Assembly (NCBI GenBank): GCA_000442125.1
Contig: KE546968.1
Coordinates: 1,397,795-1,461,794 of the forward strand
Reading direction: 5' to 3'
Length of the DNA: 64,000 bases
Source of the DNA: Opeltia flavorubescens
Lineage: Eukaryota; Ascomycota; Lecanoromycetes; Teloschistales; Teloschistaceae
Positions 49,901-64,000 of the stretch are shown here, piece by piece. The translations under genes and the position numbers were made by a program. The number at the start of each line of letters is the position of its first letter. The first letter of the stretch is position 1. The notes under the pieces were generated by a model. The model was not told where the DNA came from and did no database searches. It saw nothing but the letters and a program-made list of their open reading frames with translations.

Positions 49901-52900
49901 ATATTACTAATTTTTATTATTATTATTATAGGATATTTATATTAAATCTATATTCTTTATTTAATTATATTTTTTATTCTATTCTATTCTATTTATTCCC
50001 TTTTATATTCTTTTTATAATTATTATTATTAGATTAAATAGTCGATTTATATACGAATTTAGTAAAATATTAACGATCTCGCCGGTAATAAAAGTAAATA
50101 TATTATAAATTAATTAATCGATTTAGAGTAGAATTAACTAAAATTATTAGATAATTAAATATAATATTTTTTAACTATATTTCTATTTTTAAATAATTTA
50201 TAGACTAAATAATTATTTTAAAAAAAAATACTAGATTTAAATATATTTAAAATAAAACTAGTTAAAAAAATCTAAAATTTATTAACGCGGATTAAATAAA
50301 GAAGTTCCTTTTAATAAATAATAATATCTAGTATTAGTTATTAACGATCTTCGATAAAAAATATAATATATTTAGCTTAATTATAATTAATTTTAAATCT
50401 ATTAAAGAAAAAGTTTTTTTTAATTTAATTATTTTTAAATTAAATAAAAAATTCGATTACTATTAATAAAAAAAGAAAAATCCGTTATTTAATATTATAA
50501 AAACGATAATATTTATTATAAAACGTGCTTTATTTAATTATTAATAAAGAAGCGATAATAATTTATCAAGTATTATACCTCTAAATTTATTATTAAAAAT
50601 AATTAATATATTAATACAGCCGATTATATATTCTATTATATATATTTTTAGAATATAATATTAGTTAATTTAATATATAGCTAGTAGGTATTTATAAAAT
50701 TATAATTTAAAAAGATAATAAATATATTTATATTTATTTTATAATTATTTTAATCGATAATAATTTTAAAAAAAAAAAATCGCTATATTTTAATTTTTTT
50801 ATAAGGCTTAAAGCTAAAACGCCGGATATAAAATCTAATAATCTTTAGTTAATATCTTTAAAAAATAATAAAAATAATCGAGTAATAAAAATTATTATTA
50901 ATAGAAATTTATATAATATCTATTCTATTTTATTTAAAATAAAATCGAAATTAAAATTAGCTAGTTTAATAAAAGAAATAATAGTTTAATTATTAATATT
51001 TTATTATTATTCTAATTTTTTTTAATTTTAAAACCTTATAAAAAAAAGCTAAAGCTAGTTTATAATACTAATTAGTCCTAGTTATTATTATTAACCGTTA
51101 AAGGTAACTAGCGACTTTAATTAATATAATTAAAAGTATTATTTTAAAATATAAAATCAGATTTTTTATAGTAATTTTTGATTTTAAAAAAGGATAAAAA
51201 TAGGTTTAAAAAATTCTTTTATAATTTTAATACTTTTTATAATAATAAAAAAATCGATTTATTATTACTTAAATTTTTTTCTTTATATAATAGAAGTAAA
51301 ATTATATTATTACTATTTAAATTAGATTTTATAAATATATTATATAAAAATTTTAATTTATTTTTATATCGCGGTTTATATAATTTAAATTTAATAAATA
51401 GGAATTTTTAAAATAATATTTCTTATTAATAGGAGTAATTATTTTTTACTAACGATTAAATATCTTTAAATTAGTTTATATAGAATTCTAGAAAAAATAA
51501 TATATTAAATAAATCGGAATTTAATTATATTAATCTTGAAAATAAAATTTAAATAAAAAATATTAAACTGGCTAAAGCTATAATAAATATAGTAGCGAGT
51601 AGTTAATTCTAGCCTATTTTAATTATTTAGAAAACGACGAGTATAATAAACGATAATAATAAGTTTTTAATATTTATTATATAGTTTATTAATTAACAGC
51701 CGCTATTATTAAATAAAGATTAAAAAGCGGAATTAATAATTATAGCGGTTATATAAAGCGAAAAATATTCGAATATTATTCGGAAAAATCTATTTTATAA
51801 TATAAAACTAAAATTCTATAAATATATTAAAAAATCTAAATATAATAAACCTAAAAAACCTATTAATAACAACTAGGCTAATAATAAAAAAAACTAGATT
51901 ATTTAATAAATCGAATTAAAAAACTTTTATTATTTATTAAATTATATTAAAAATATTTAATAGATTAAAAAATAAACTAGTATTTAATTTTTATATAAAT
52001 ATATTATTTAAAGAATTTGATTTAAATATTTTATTTTATAAAATTCGAGTATTTTAAAATACCCGTAATATTATAAAATTTCTAAAATAAAATTAATAAA
52101 AAGCTTTATTTTTATTAAATATATACCGCCTTTTATATATTATATATAGAGGTATAATAAAATAGTAATTTTTTTATAAATATTATAAATTTAAATAAAA
52201 TAAAAACTTTAATAAATATAATTATAAATCGGGATTAAAAAAGTTATAAATTATTTAAATAATAGTTGTAATTGTTATAAACTATATAATATTATAAATA
52301 TTTTTTAAAGTCGAGACTATTTAATATAAAGATTAAACTAATTAATATTTTAATTATACCGATAAATAATCGGCGGAATTATATTATCCTTTTATTAATA
52401 ACGCGCGAAATATTAATTACTTCTATATATTAACCAGCCCTATTAATTATATTTAACTAATAAAAGAGCTAAATCTTATTTTAATCCTTTTTTATTTATT
52501 AATAAACTAGTTAGATTAGTTTAAAAATTATTTTAATCTTATTAAATAGAGGATTTTTTTTATTTATAAATAAAAAATTATAGATAAATTCGAATTACTA
52601 GATTTATAGTATTATAAACTCGTTTATTTTATATAAAAAAAGATTAATAAAATCTAAAAGCTTATATTAAAAAAAAGTTAGAATAATATAATTATTTTTT
52701 ATAGTTTTTATTTATATAAAAAATAAATTTATAAAATATTCCTTTATAAATATAATTTTAATTAGAAAAAAAATAGTAATAAAAAATCTAGTAAAAATTT
52801 TATTATATAGGAACGAATATTTATAAATAAAATATATTAATATATAATTATTAAAATTATAAAGCTATAGATATTTATAAACTAATATTTTATAATAAAA

Positions 52901-55900
52901 TAATTTATAATAGTAATTTTATATAATACTAACTTTAAATTAATAATAATATAAATCGAAATTTTATAAAACGGATTTATTAATTAGAATAGACTTAATA
53001 AAAAAACTGGATAAAAAAAATAAAATAATTAACGCGCGAAATTTAAGAACTGGACTAATATAATTATAATAATAAATTTAAAACTAGTATATAACGTATA
53101 TATTTATAGTAATTTAAAAATAGTTATATAAAATTAAAAAAAGAATAAACTAGCTTAAAAAAACTTTATACTTAAATTTCAAAAGTTTTTTTTTATTATA
53201 ATTATAGCGTGGACGGTATATATTATAATATTTAGCGTACTTTTATATAATATATAGTTAAACTATTACTAAAATATATTCTATAATTTTAAAAAAAATA
53301 TTAGAAGTATAATTATAATAAAATTCTAAAGTATTTTATTTAATTTAAAAAAGGAAAAATAAATTAAATTTCTAAAATTTAAATATTTAAGTAAAATCTA
53401 TAAATCGCTTTTAATTATAAATTCTAAAAAATACTATAATTATTACTATAGAATTAGAGTATTTAATAATTTCTCTAACCTATTAACCGTTCCGGATTTT
53501 AAAAACGATTTATATACGGCTAGCGATACTATAAAAAAAAGTAATTAAATTCTAACCTAATAATAAAAAATTAAAACGGGAACTATATATAATTTATTCA
53601 AGAATTTTTCTATTTAATATTATATTAAAAAGATTTATAGTTTTAAAACTAATTTAAAAATAAAAGTATTTAATTATTTAATAAATAAATAATAAAAAAA
53701 AAATAAAAAAATTATAATCTATATAATAGCGTTATATAAAGCGTATATTCTATATTAAATAAATATATTATTCTATTATTCTTTATAAATCGTTTATTTT
53801 AATATAATATTATTTTAATAGTTTAAAATTATTAAAAAAAAAACCGTTATATTAATTAATAGTAAAATATTTAAAAAAAAATACTATTATAATTTTTAAA
53901 AAATTTAAAAGATTAAATAGATTTTAATATTTTATAAATACTATAAAAATTATTAATATAGACTATAATTTTTAAATCGCCTAATAGTTTTATATTCTCG
54001 ATTTTAAATAATAGTTAAAAAATAAAAAATAAATTAAAGGTAGAATTATTTATATTAATTAAATAAAGTTTATAATAATATAACGCCTTTTATATTACTA
54101 TTTAAGAATCGATTTTAATATATTAAATAAAAATTTTAGATTTAAAATAATTTAAAAAATAATATAAAAATATAAATATAAATTTATTAAAAAATTCGGT
54201 ATAAAATATACTAATATTTAAATCGATAAATAGATTAAAGCTATTATATTAAATAAAATTAAAAATAAATTTATTAATAAAGAAAAGATTAAATAAAAAG
54301 AAATTAAAATATATAATATTATTTATAGAAATATATATTTAATAGTTTATAATTAGCGTAAAATATTTTTTAAATTTATATATTTTAGAATATAAATATA
54401 TCTATAAATAGAACTAGTAATAGTAAATAATAAATAATAGTTATATATTTTCTATAGTCTTAAATTTTAATAAAATATACTATTTATATATAATTTATAA
54501 AAGCGGGTTATTTTACTAAAAAATATATTTATTTATTTTTTTTATAAAATTTTTTATAGTTTATTTTTCCTAATAAAGTAATCTATAATAAGAAATTTTA
54601 AAAATAAAAAGATATTAAATAAAATAGAATTTAATAAATATTAAAGTTAATAATTTAAAATAATTTAATAAATTTATTTAAAATAGTTTACTATTATAAA
54701 AATATATTATATTTTATTAAATAAAATATATTATTATAATATAGTAAAAAGATCTATAAATTTTAATATTTAATAGATTATAAATTTAATTATATAAATA
54801 TTAAAAATCGCGAATACTTTTTTTATAATAAATTAATAATAGTTATATAAAAACTAATTAAATACTTATATATATATTAAATTCGATAAAAAAAAATACT
54901 ATAATAAATACTATAGCGCGTATAATTTCTAGTTAACTTTTATATTTACTCGCGAAATAATAAAAGTATTAAAAAGTTTATAAAAAATATTTTAAAAAAA
55001 CTTTAATATAATATTTTAATTTTTTTAGAATTCTAACTTTAATAAAATTATATTATAAAATAAATCGATAATAGATTAAATAATAAAAATTATAATATTA
55101 TTTTAAATAAGTCGAGAGTATTATTAATATTTAATACTACGAGAATAGAAATATATTTTAAAGCGATAAAAATAAAAATTAAAAAATCGGTTAATTATTT
55201 AATATATATTTATAAAATATATTAAATATTAAATTTTTTTAATTTATATATAATAGTATTTAAAAAATTAATATCGCGAAAAAATAGTTTTAATATATTC
55301 TATATTTTTAATATTAAAGAAAATATTTAATTAAATTATAACTTTAAAAATATATAAAATAAAATTTATATTATAAAATAAAATAAGTAATATTTAAATA
55401 TATTAGATTTTATTCTATTTATTTTAAAATATAAATATTATCTAGCCGGTTAATTCTTCGATAGTAAATATATTAAAAATAAAATTTAAAAATTTATTAA
55501 TATTATTATAGCGAATAATAAATAAAAGCTATTAGTCTTTTATAATACTAATAAATAGCTAGTTCGAATTAATTAGTTTTTATATAGTTTAAAAAACTAT
55601 AATAAATATAAAATAATAGATTTAAAAATCGAAGTATTATATATAGGCTTAAAATCTAGTATATATATAATTAGATATTATAATATACTAAATATTTTAA
55701 AATTTATAATTAACTATAAATTATTTATTTTTTATTTTAATTATAGTTTTATACGGCTATATAATAATAATAAAAAGAAAATATATAATAAAATATATAC
55801 CGCGAATTAATAGTAGAATAAATAATAAACGTTATTAAAAAATATAATAATTATTTTAGTTAATTAAATAAATAATAAAATTTAATTAATATAGTTTTAT

Positions 55901-56880
55901 AAAAATTAAAAACTCTATTCTATTTATATAATAACTAATAATCTTGATTATATTATATATTATAAATAAACTACCTCTAGTATAATACTACTAAAATTTA
56001 TTTTTATTATCGAAGAAATACGGCCGGAAATAAAAGCGAAAGTATACTATTATACTATAAAAATTATATTTAAATATAAATATTTAGCGTTAATACTATA
56101 AATTAAAAAATAACTAATCTATATATATAATATTAGAGAAAACCGCGAGGGTAAAAATTATATAAAAATACGCTAATAAAAAAATTAGATAATATTTTCT
56201 AATTATAAAAGTAGTAATAGTAAATTATAAAAAATAAACTATAATCGCGGGGATTAAAAATAACCGCTAGTATTTTATATATACGGTCCCGTTAAATAAA
56301 TATAACGATTTTATTGAATATTAGCCGGAATAGATTTATACCGGTATATAAAAATAAATTAAAAAATAATAACGGGATAATATACTATTTATAAACGATT
56401 TATAGGTTTATAAATAAAAGATTTTCGTGTAAACTATATATATATTAATATCTATTAATATTTTATACTAGATCTATTATATTAATTATATAAAAAGATA
56501 ATAATATATTATTTAAAATAAATTAAAGCTATATTAAAAAAAATATATAAAAGTAAATATAAAAAAAAAAAAAATTTTAATTGCCGAAATATTAGGTTTA
56601 TTATTATATATATATTAGAAAATATTCTTTATTAGCTTTCCGATTCGAAATAAATATAAACTTTATCGATTAATATTAAATAAAAATAGATATATTTCCG
56701 GTTAACGCCCCTAATTATTAAAATAGCTAGTTTTTTATAGTTAAATAACTTTATTAGTTTCGTATATAATAGTATTTATAGTAGTTTAATTTAAAGTTTT
56801 TAACGAGCGTATTTTAATAATATAAAAAATCTAAAAATCGGATAAAAATTAATTATATAATTAAATATTAAAGATTTGTT
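46981..56880. repeat. AT desert continued, no genes
   Basis: About 10 kb of fully converted DNA with the same CA/TG depletion. The only notable open frame (51178-51411 plus, 77 codons, TTG start) is a Leu/Ile/Lys/Phe/Asn string forced by AT bias and is not a gene. No family could be assigned. Confidence 0.8.
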
Positions 56881-56885
56881 TTTAT

Positions 56886-56982
56886 ACGACCGTATCGAAA
56901 TCAGCTCTACTAGTTACCAGCCCTACCAGCTGCCAGCTGCTAGCTACCAGCAGCAAAATCCCACTGGAACGGTAGCCCAGTA
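56886..56982. repeat. Unmutated GC-rich patch with CCAGC-type repeats
   Basis: About 85-95 bp of normal, CA/TG-containing sequence inside fully RIPped DNA. It contains short imperfect repeats of the form TACCAGC / TGCCAGC / TGCTAGC (56908-56953), then cagcaaaatcccactggaac and the 13-bp motif shared in inverted orientation with 38772-38784. It ends abruptly in AT-only DNA at about 56982. It looks like the terminal region of a DNA transposon: terminal inverted repeat plus subterminal repeats. Confidence 0.6.
56966..56978 (-). repeat. Inverted motif, right copy
   Basis: On the plus strand ggaacggtagccc, the exact reverse complement of 38772-38784. Outside the motif the flanks also match partly (ATACT versus GTATC before GGG), consistent with a decayed longer terminal repeat. 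Confidence 0.6.
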
Positions 56983-59900
56983 TTTATAGTTTAATATAAG
57001 ATTTTAATAAATACCGCGATTTTTTAGATTTAAAATTTTTAAAAAATTTAATATTATAAATTAATAGACGGGAATAAAATAAAAAGCGCTTATTAAATAA
57101 ATAATATTTATACTACCGCTATTTTTTAAAAAAACCCCTACTATTATATATTTTATATAAATAATAGTAAACTTTATAATATTAATATAATATAGAATAT
57201 ATAATAAAAAAATAAGTAATTTTATTAAATAATATATTTTATAAATAGCTTGTTTTATTTATTTTATTTTCTAGAAATATTATACTTATAATATAGTAAT
57301 AAAAGGGTTTAACTTTTTAAAATTCTATATAATAATCTATTATTTAAATATAATTATTCTTTTTAAATATTATAATAAATTTTATATAAAATATAATAAA
57401 ATAGTATATAAATATTATATTAAAGTATTCTATAAAAGAATTAATAATAAAAAGTTTTTTAAATAGATTTTTTAATATAATTTCCGACGAATTAAACTAT
57501 TTATAATAAAAAATTATTTTAAAAGTTATACTATTAGATTAAAAATTAAAATTTTTATAAATTAAAAAATAAAATTTATTAAAATATTAAAAGTAATAGA
57601 TATAAATTATTTTTTATATTTATTTTTAATATTTTAAAAAACTAGCCGGCTAGAATAATTAAATATTTAAAATTAAAAAATTTAGCGATTTATTATTTAT
57701 ATTTAATAGAAGTTTTAAATTTTAAATTCTATTAAAATTCTAGTAATATTTATAAAAAAATACTATTAATAATATAAAAATCCCGAAATAAAATATTATT
57801 AAAGTTAAATATAGGATTATAATTCTATTTAAATCGAAAATTATATAATATTTATTTATAAATTAATAATAATATAAAAATATAATAATACAAATTTAAA
57901 TAATATAAAGTATATAGTTTTAGAAAAAATTTAATATTTATTTATTAATAGCGATATTAATAATTAATAGTAAAAAGATTATATCTAATTATAACTTCCG
58001 CTATATAATAGATCTAGTAATATAATTAAGCTAAAAAAATAAAGTTTTCTTTAAAAAATAAAGATAGGTAATTTTTAATTAGTAGTTACAGTTATTAATT
58101 AATATAAATATAATAATTATAAAAACTACTTTCGATATAATAGCGCTTTATTTAAAATATATTAATTTTAAAAAAAAAGAAATCTAAACAACTATTATAA
58201 TATATATAAAATTAAAAAATAGTTTAAAAATATTATAAAAATATTAAAATCTTTAAATTATAAATATTTATATTTTATAAAAATAATTTAATATAGCGTT
58301 TATATTATTAACGCCGGTTTTTTAATTAATAAAAAAGATAATAAAAGAAACTTTTTATATTTAAATAATATATACAACTTTTAATTTTATAATTAGTTAT
58401 ATTATTTAAATTTTCTAAATAAATAGAAATATATAGCGGAATTCTATATAAAAATAGCGTTAAAAGATTAAATTTATAAAAAAAAATATTTCTAGCCCTT
58501 TAAATAACTCCGCGTAGTTAATAAAAATAATTATATAGATTTAAAAATAATAGTAGTTTACTATAATATATAGTTTAATAAACTATTATTTATATATTTT
58601 ATATTTAATAAACCGTTTATTATAATAAAAATTTAATAAAATAACGCTATTTAAATAGAATTGAAATAATATATTACTATTATTTTAGATATTTAATAAA
58701 CTATTACTACTATTATATAATTTTATACTATTTATTTATAAATTCCCGAACTATTTTTAATTTATACTATATTTATTAAATATACAAGCGAGGTTTAAAT
58801 AATAGTATTTTAAATAATAAATAATAAATTTTAATTATTTCGTCCCTCGGGTCTATTTAAATTAAAAAATAAATTATTTATACTATTAATTCTATATTAA
58901 ATATCTTGTTAAACGAGCGTTAAACGATTTAAAAAAAAATAAAATGATTTTATAAGCTTTAAAATATAATATACTTCTAAATTTATATAAACTGCTTAAA
59001 TTAAATTTTAATTTCGAAGCTCGTTTTATAAATTCAAGATATAGATATATATTATATATTAAATTTTATAACAAATTTAATAAAAAAAAGTATATTAATA
59101 AATATAAACTTTTATTTTAATATTTAATATTATAATTTATATTAAAATAGCTAAATAATAATTTATTTAAAAAAAATAGCGATTATTATTTTATTAATAA
59201 TAATTTTACTAGTTAAATAAATATTTAAACCGCTTTTATTATTATAAAAATTAATATTTTATATAAATAATATTAGCTTTTTATTTATACTAATAAGAAA
59301 ATTATTTAATATTTTAGTAAAATTATTAAAAAAATAAAAATTTTAAATAAATAAAAAATACTAGTAATAATTAAATATAATATATATATATTTTTTAAAA
59401 TATATAAAATTATATTTAAATTATTTATAAAAGGAAAATATTCTAAAAAATTATTTTTTAAAATAATTTATAATTTAATTCTAATAAGTACTATTATAAA
59501 TAAAAATTAGTAGATTTTATATATAATTTATTCGGAAAAGAATTTTTATATAATATATATATATTATTTTAAATTAAATATAACGAATATTTTTAAAATT
59601 ATTATTAAAATAATTTAATAGTAATAAAATAATAAAATAGTATTTATTCGAATAAATAATAAATATATATTAGAATTAAAATTTATATAATTTAATAAAA
59701 ATATAAAAATTAGCTATAAATTTTTAACGCTTGATTCCTTTAAAAAAAATAGTTATTTAGAATATAAAAAAGGAATTTTTATTATAAAAATAAAAATAAT
59801 ATTAATAAAAATAAAGCTATTTATATATTTTTAATTTTAAATAGCGAAAATAAATAATTTTAATATAAATTATATATTTATAGCGAAATATTTATAAAAA

Positions 59901-62900
59901 ATACTTTTTAAAAAAATAATAGATTATCAATTAAATTTTAATTATATTTATTAATTTAAATATAAAGTTTATTTATTTATTAAATATATATTTTATTTAT
60001 AAAAAATAAAACCGTAAATATATATAAACTTTTTAATAAAATATAAAAATATTAATATTTTTAATATTTAAATTTCTAATTAAAAAAAAAATTTATACTC
60101 GCGATATTATATTTAATAAAAAAAAATTCTATAATTATAAATAAATAAATTTAATTTAAATTATTAAAAAACCTTTTATTTTTAATATATTAGATATATT
60201 ATATATAGATTTTTTATATTTTATTACTAATTTAAGCTTTAAAAATTTAGAAAATAATAAAAAAAAATTTATTATTATAAAAGTATTTTTATAAAATATT
60301 TTTAGTTCAAAAAAAAAATAATTCGAATATATTTTTTATCGCTAAACTTTATAAATTTAAAAAATAAAAATATTTTTAAATTTAATATATCTATTAATAT
60401 ATTAATTAATTTATTTAAAAATATTTTTAAAGATATATTATTAAAAATAAATATTTTAAATTTATAAAAAAAAAATATATTTTAAAATAGCTAGAAATTA
60501 ATAAAAATTTTATTTTATTATTTAAAATTTAAATAAATTTTTATAAAAAAATATATATTATTTTTATAGATAATTTAATTTTAAAAAATTTTATTTTTTA
60601 TTATATAATATTTATATTTTTTATAAAAATAAAAAATTATTATAAAAAAACTATTAATAAGTTTATTAATAATTTACTATTAAATTTAATTAAATTAAAA
60701 TTTTATTATAATAATTTATTATTAAAACTTCGTTTTTATAAAAATATATTTAAATATTTATATATTAAAAATTTAAAAAAAGCTATAAAAGTTAAAATTA
60801 AATTTTTTTAATAAAAAAATATTTAAAAGGAAATATTTATTAAATATACTATTAAAATTATAAAAATTCTATTTCTATTATTTAAATATTTAAATATAAA
60901 TTTAATAAAAAAAAGTATTTTATTAAATATAAAGCTTATTTATATATATAAAACGATTTATAATTAATAAAATAGAATATATTTATTATAATATTTATTA
61001 TTAGAATTTTTAAATTAATTATAATAATAACAATAATTATAATAAATATAAAATTTTATTAATATAATTATATTAATATAATTATATTAATATATTTATA
61101 AATATTAAAATTAAAGTTTTTATATATTTATAAATTTTTAATAAATAGAATAATTATATAAATATATTATTATTTTTTATATAAATATTATATAATTTTA
61201 AAAAGTTATTTATTTTTTAATATAATAATTTATTAAATACTTTAATTAATTTAAAATTAAAGTTGATAATAAAAATAAGATATTTATTTTTTTATAATTA
61301 TATAATATTTTTTTTTTTATAAATAATATAATTATTATCTATTATTAAAAATATACTATAAAAATAAATAAAATTTAGGCTTATTTTTTAAATAAATATA
61401 AAATTCGATATTTAAATAAAATTAAATAATTTTTAAAAATTTATATTATATAAAATTAAGAGTTTTATTAGATTTATTTATACTAAAATAGTTATATTAA
61501 TAATATTATTATAAAATATAATATTTTATATTTTTTAAAAGTTTTTAAATTATTATTATTAAATATTTTATTATTTAAAAAAAATTAAAAGTAAATAATA
61601 TTTTAATAAATTTATATATATTAATAGTATATTAAATCGCTAGATCTTATTATTATAATAATTAGACTAGATATTCTATATATCGTTTTAAAATTATTTA
61701 AATTTTTTTTTAATCTTTTTAATAAATATATTAAAAAAACGAAATAAATTATATAATATTTAATATATATATTAAATATTATTTTATAATTTATAATAGT
61801 AAAATTTAAAATAAAATACTATTTTTAATTTTTTTAAATATTTCTTTTAACGACGATTTATATAATAAACGGAGTTTATAAAATTTTTATTTTAAATTTT
61901 TTAATAATTTAAGTAATTAGAAAATAATTAAATAATAAATAATAATAATTAATTTTATTAAAACGGAATTACTAATAATATTATTTATAAATAAAAAATT
62001 TATTTAATAAATTAAATTTTTAAATTTAATTAATTTAAATATAAATATTATATTTATTTATATTAAATATAATAATTAATAAATTATTTATTTATATTAA
62101 ATATAATAATTAATAAATTATTTATTTTTTAAATAGTAATAATTTATAATTTATTATTAAATTTTATTATATAAATATATACTATCTACTAAAAATTATA
62201 ATAATTCCGTATAATTCCGCGAAAATTGCTTGATTCGAATATTAAAAAGTTATTTTATACTATAAATTACTTTATTAAATTTCGTTCTAGTTTTTTTTAA
62301 TTTAAATAGTTTATTTTAATTTATATTTATATAATATTTAAATATTAATAAACTTTAATAATAAATTTAAAATAAATAATTTTAAAAATTTCAGATTTTA
62401 TATAATAAAATCGTATTAAAAACCTTTTATAGATTTTAAAAAACTCGATAAAACTAGATTTTTCGCTTTTTATATTTTATATAGAGAAATATATAGTATA
62501 AACTTTTTTAAATTTTTATTAATTACTATTTTTATAAAAATCGCGGCGTATATAATATTTTTAATAATAAAAATAAATACGCGAATTTTTATATATACTC
62601 GATTTAAATATAATCTTTTCAGTATTTTTTATACGCGTAATTATTAATAAAAATTAAAATAAAATAAATAACGAATAAATTATATATTCTTTTTTTATAA
62701 TTTTCCCGCTATTTATTTATTTGAATCTAACTTTTTAAATTTATAAAAGTTCTATTTTATAGTATAAATATTATAATATATTTATTAGACTAGCTTTTTA
62801 AATAAAATATATTATTTAATAATAATAATAAAATTATATACTTTAAAATATTTTAATTCGTCCGCTTCTAATATATTTTAATTTAAACTTTATTATTTAT

Positions 62901-64000
62901 AAAAAGCTCGCGGATTAATAATAATAATAAAACGCGTTAAAACGCGTATTATATAGATAACGCCGCTAATATTCTATAAAAAATACTTTTATAAATTTAA
63001 ATAAACGTGGTTTCTATTTTAAATTATCTTTTAATTAATTTAAAAATTAAAATAAAAGTTTATTAGAATATAAACCTTTTTTTATTTAAAAATATATACA
63101 GTAATAAAAAAAATAAAATTTAGAATAAAAAAAAATATAACCGTTTAAACTATAAAATAATAATAAAAATAGCGCGTGGAAATAAATATAAATATAGATA
63201 ATAATTTATTATATAAATATTCGAATTTAAATTTAGAATAAACCTAGTATTTATATAATAAAAAAAAGGAAATAAATTTATACTTTATAATAAAAAAGTT
63301 ATAAATCTAAAATATTAATATTATTATATATTATATTTTTAAAGAAAAAAAATACCGAATATTCGCTTTAAAAAATTCGTTTTTTATTATAAAAAAAAAT
63401 TCCTTACTATTTTAAACGGCTGATATTAAAATATTTATTTTATTTTTTAATTAATAATATAAATAATATTATATATTTTAAAAAAAACTCTATATTATAT
63501 AATAATATTATAATATTTATATTTTATATTAATATTAAATCTAATCTATTTAATAATACTAAATTATAGTTATATATAATTTATAACGAATTTTATTATT
63601 TTTATCGATTATTATAATATATAAACCCGTTTATTTTTATATAAATATATTTATACAATTCTTAAACGGCTAGTAATTATAAATTTTTAAATTATAAAAA
63701 AAATTATATAAAAAATATAAAGTTTTTATAAAAATCAATTTTTTAAAATTTAATAAAAATATTTAAAAATTATAGAAATCTTTTTATTAAATTTTATTAG
63801 TTAAAAATTTTTTTAATCGAATTTTAATAAATTTAATTCGTTTTATATTTAATTTTTATATATAGCTTATTATAATTAAAAAAACCGATTAAAAACGAAA
63901 TAATATATTTATATCGAAAAAAATAATTATAATAATTTTAAATAATTTAAATATAATAATACGCGATATTATACTATTCTATAGAAATAAAAACGGGTAA
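56983..64000. repeat. AT desert continued to window end
   Basis: The same RIP-saturated composition, with somewhat fewer GC-containing spots from about 59 to 62 kb than elsewhere. No gene, RNA or identifiable element end apart from the small tandem repeat at 62057. The desert continues past the window. Confidence 0.8.
62057..62124. repeat. 34-bp tandem repeat, two perfect copies
   Basis: The unit starting tttatattaaatataataa at 62057 is repeated at 62091 without mismatches that I can see. Identical copies in a RIPped region mean the duplication happened after mutation stopped here, or that the unit was too short to be a RIP target. Confidence 0.8.

Noticed and set aside
51178-51411. A 77-codon open frame in the desert
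   Set aside because: It has a TTG start and its Leu/Ile/Lys/Asn/Phe-only composition is forced by AT bias. It has no motif and no neighbours.
1-64000. CRISPR arrays, rRNA genes, mitochondrial DNA
   Set aside because: No regularly spaced identical repeats with unique spacers and no rRNA core sequences. The AT deserts lack ATG-started frames, unlike a mitochondrial genome, and flank spliced nuclear genes.

Overview
This window looks like the genome of a filamentous ascomycete (Pezizomycotina). A 13 kb gene-bearing island of ordinary composition (about 2.4-15.5 kb) lies between two extremely AT-rich deserts (1 to about 2.4 kb and about 15.54-64 kb). In the deserts the dinucleotides CA and TG are almost absent while CG, CC and CT persist. 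That is the signature of repeat-induced point mutation (RIP, mainly CpA to TpA on both strands), which Pezizomycotina use against duplicated DNA. Short introns with GTAAGT/GTATGT/GTACGT donors also fit. I cannot name the species.

Island, left to right. (1) 2844-3353 minus: a two-exon gene for a small secreted double-psi beta-barrel (RlpA/expansin-like) protein with a Kex2-type site. (2) 3.4-7.5 kb: mostly gene ruins, including a BTB-like fragment (4.5-4.7 kb), a badly damaged GT69/CAP59-type mannosyltransferase (6.06-7.02 kb, plus) and an unrecognised coding fragment (7.27-7.45 kb, minus). (3) 7896-8598 minus: a two-exon gene for another small secreted protein, with an apparent one-base frameshift. 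(4) 8.6-10.65 kb: largely non-coding, with a possible zinc-finger remnant. (5) 10656-13607 plus: an intact, intronless FIG4 phosphoinositide phosphatase. (6) 13702 to about 15324 minus: a TTI2-like gene convergent with FIG4. Its 5' end comes within about 150-200 bp of the large desert and carries an in-frame TAG that is either RIP spill-over or removed by a 45-nt intron.

The housekeeping genes (vacuolar PI(3,5)P2 turnover; the Tel2-Tti1-Tti2 chaperone of PIKK kinases) sit together at the right. The secreted-protein genes and ruined genes lie toward the left and centre. This is the familiar two-compartment layout in which secreted-protein genes sit near RIPped repeats.

The right desert (48 kb) has no supportable gene. 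It holds mutated repeats, a moderately less AT-rich block (about 39.04-46.98 kb), several decayed tandem arrays, and a few short GC-richer patches. The most striking patch is about 85 bp at 56.9 kb that still carries many CA/TG dinucleotides. It contains a 13-bp motif that recurs in opposite orientation at 38.77 kb, as the ends of a transposon would. I found no convincing new biological system. The best leads are the unmutated patch with its inverted partner, the damaged TTI2 5' end, and the GT69 ruin.
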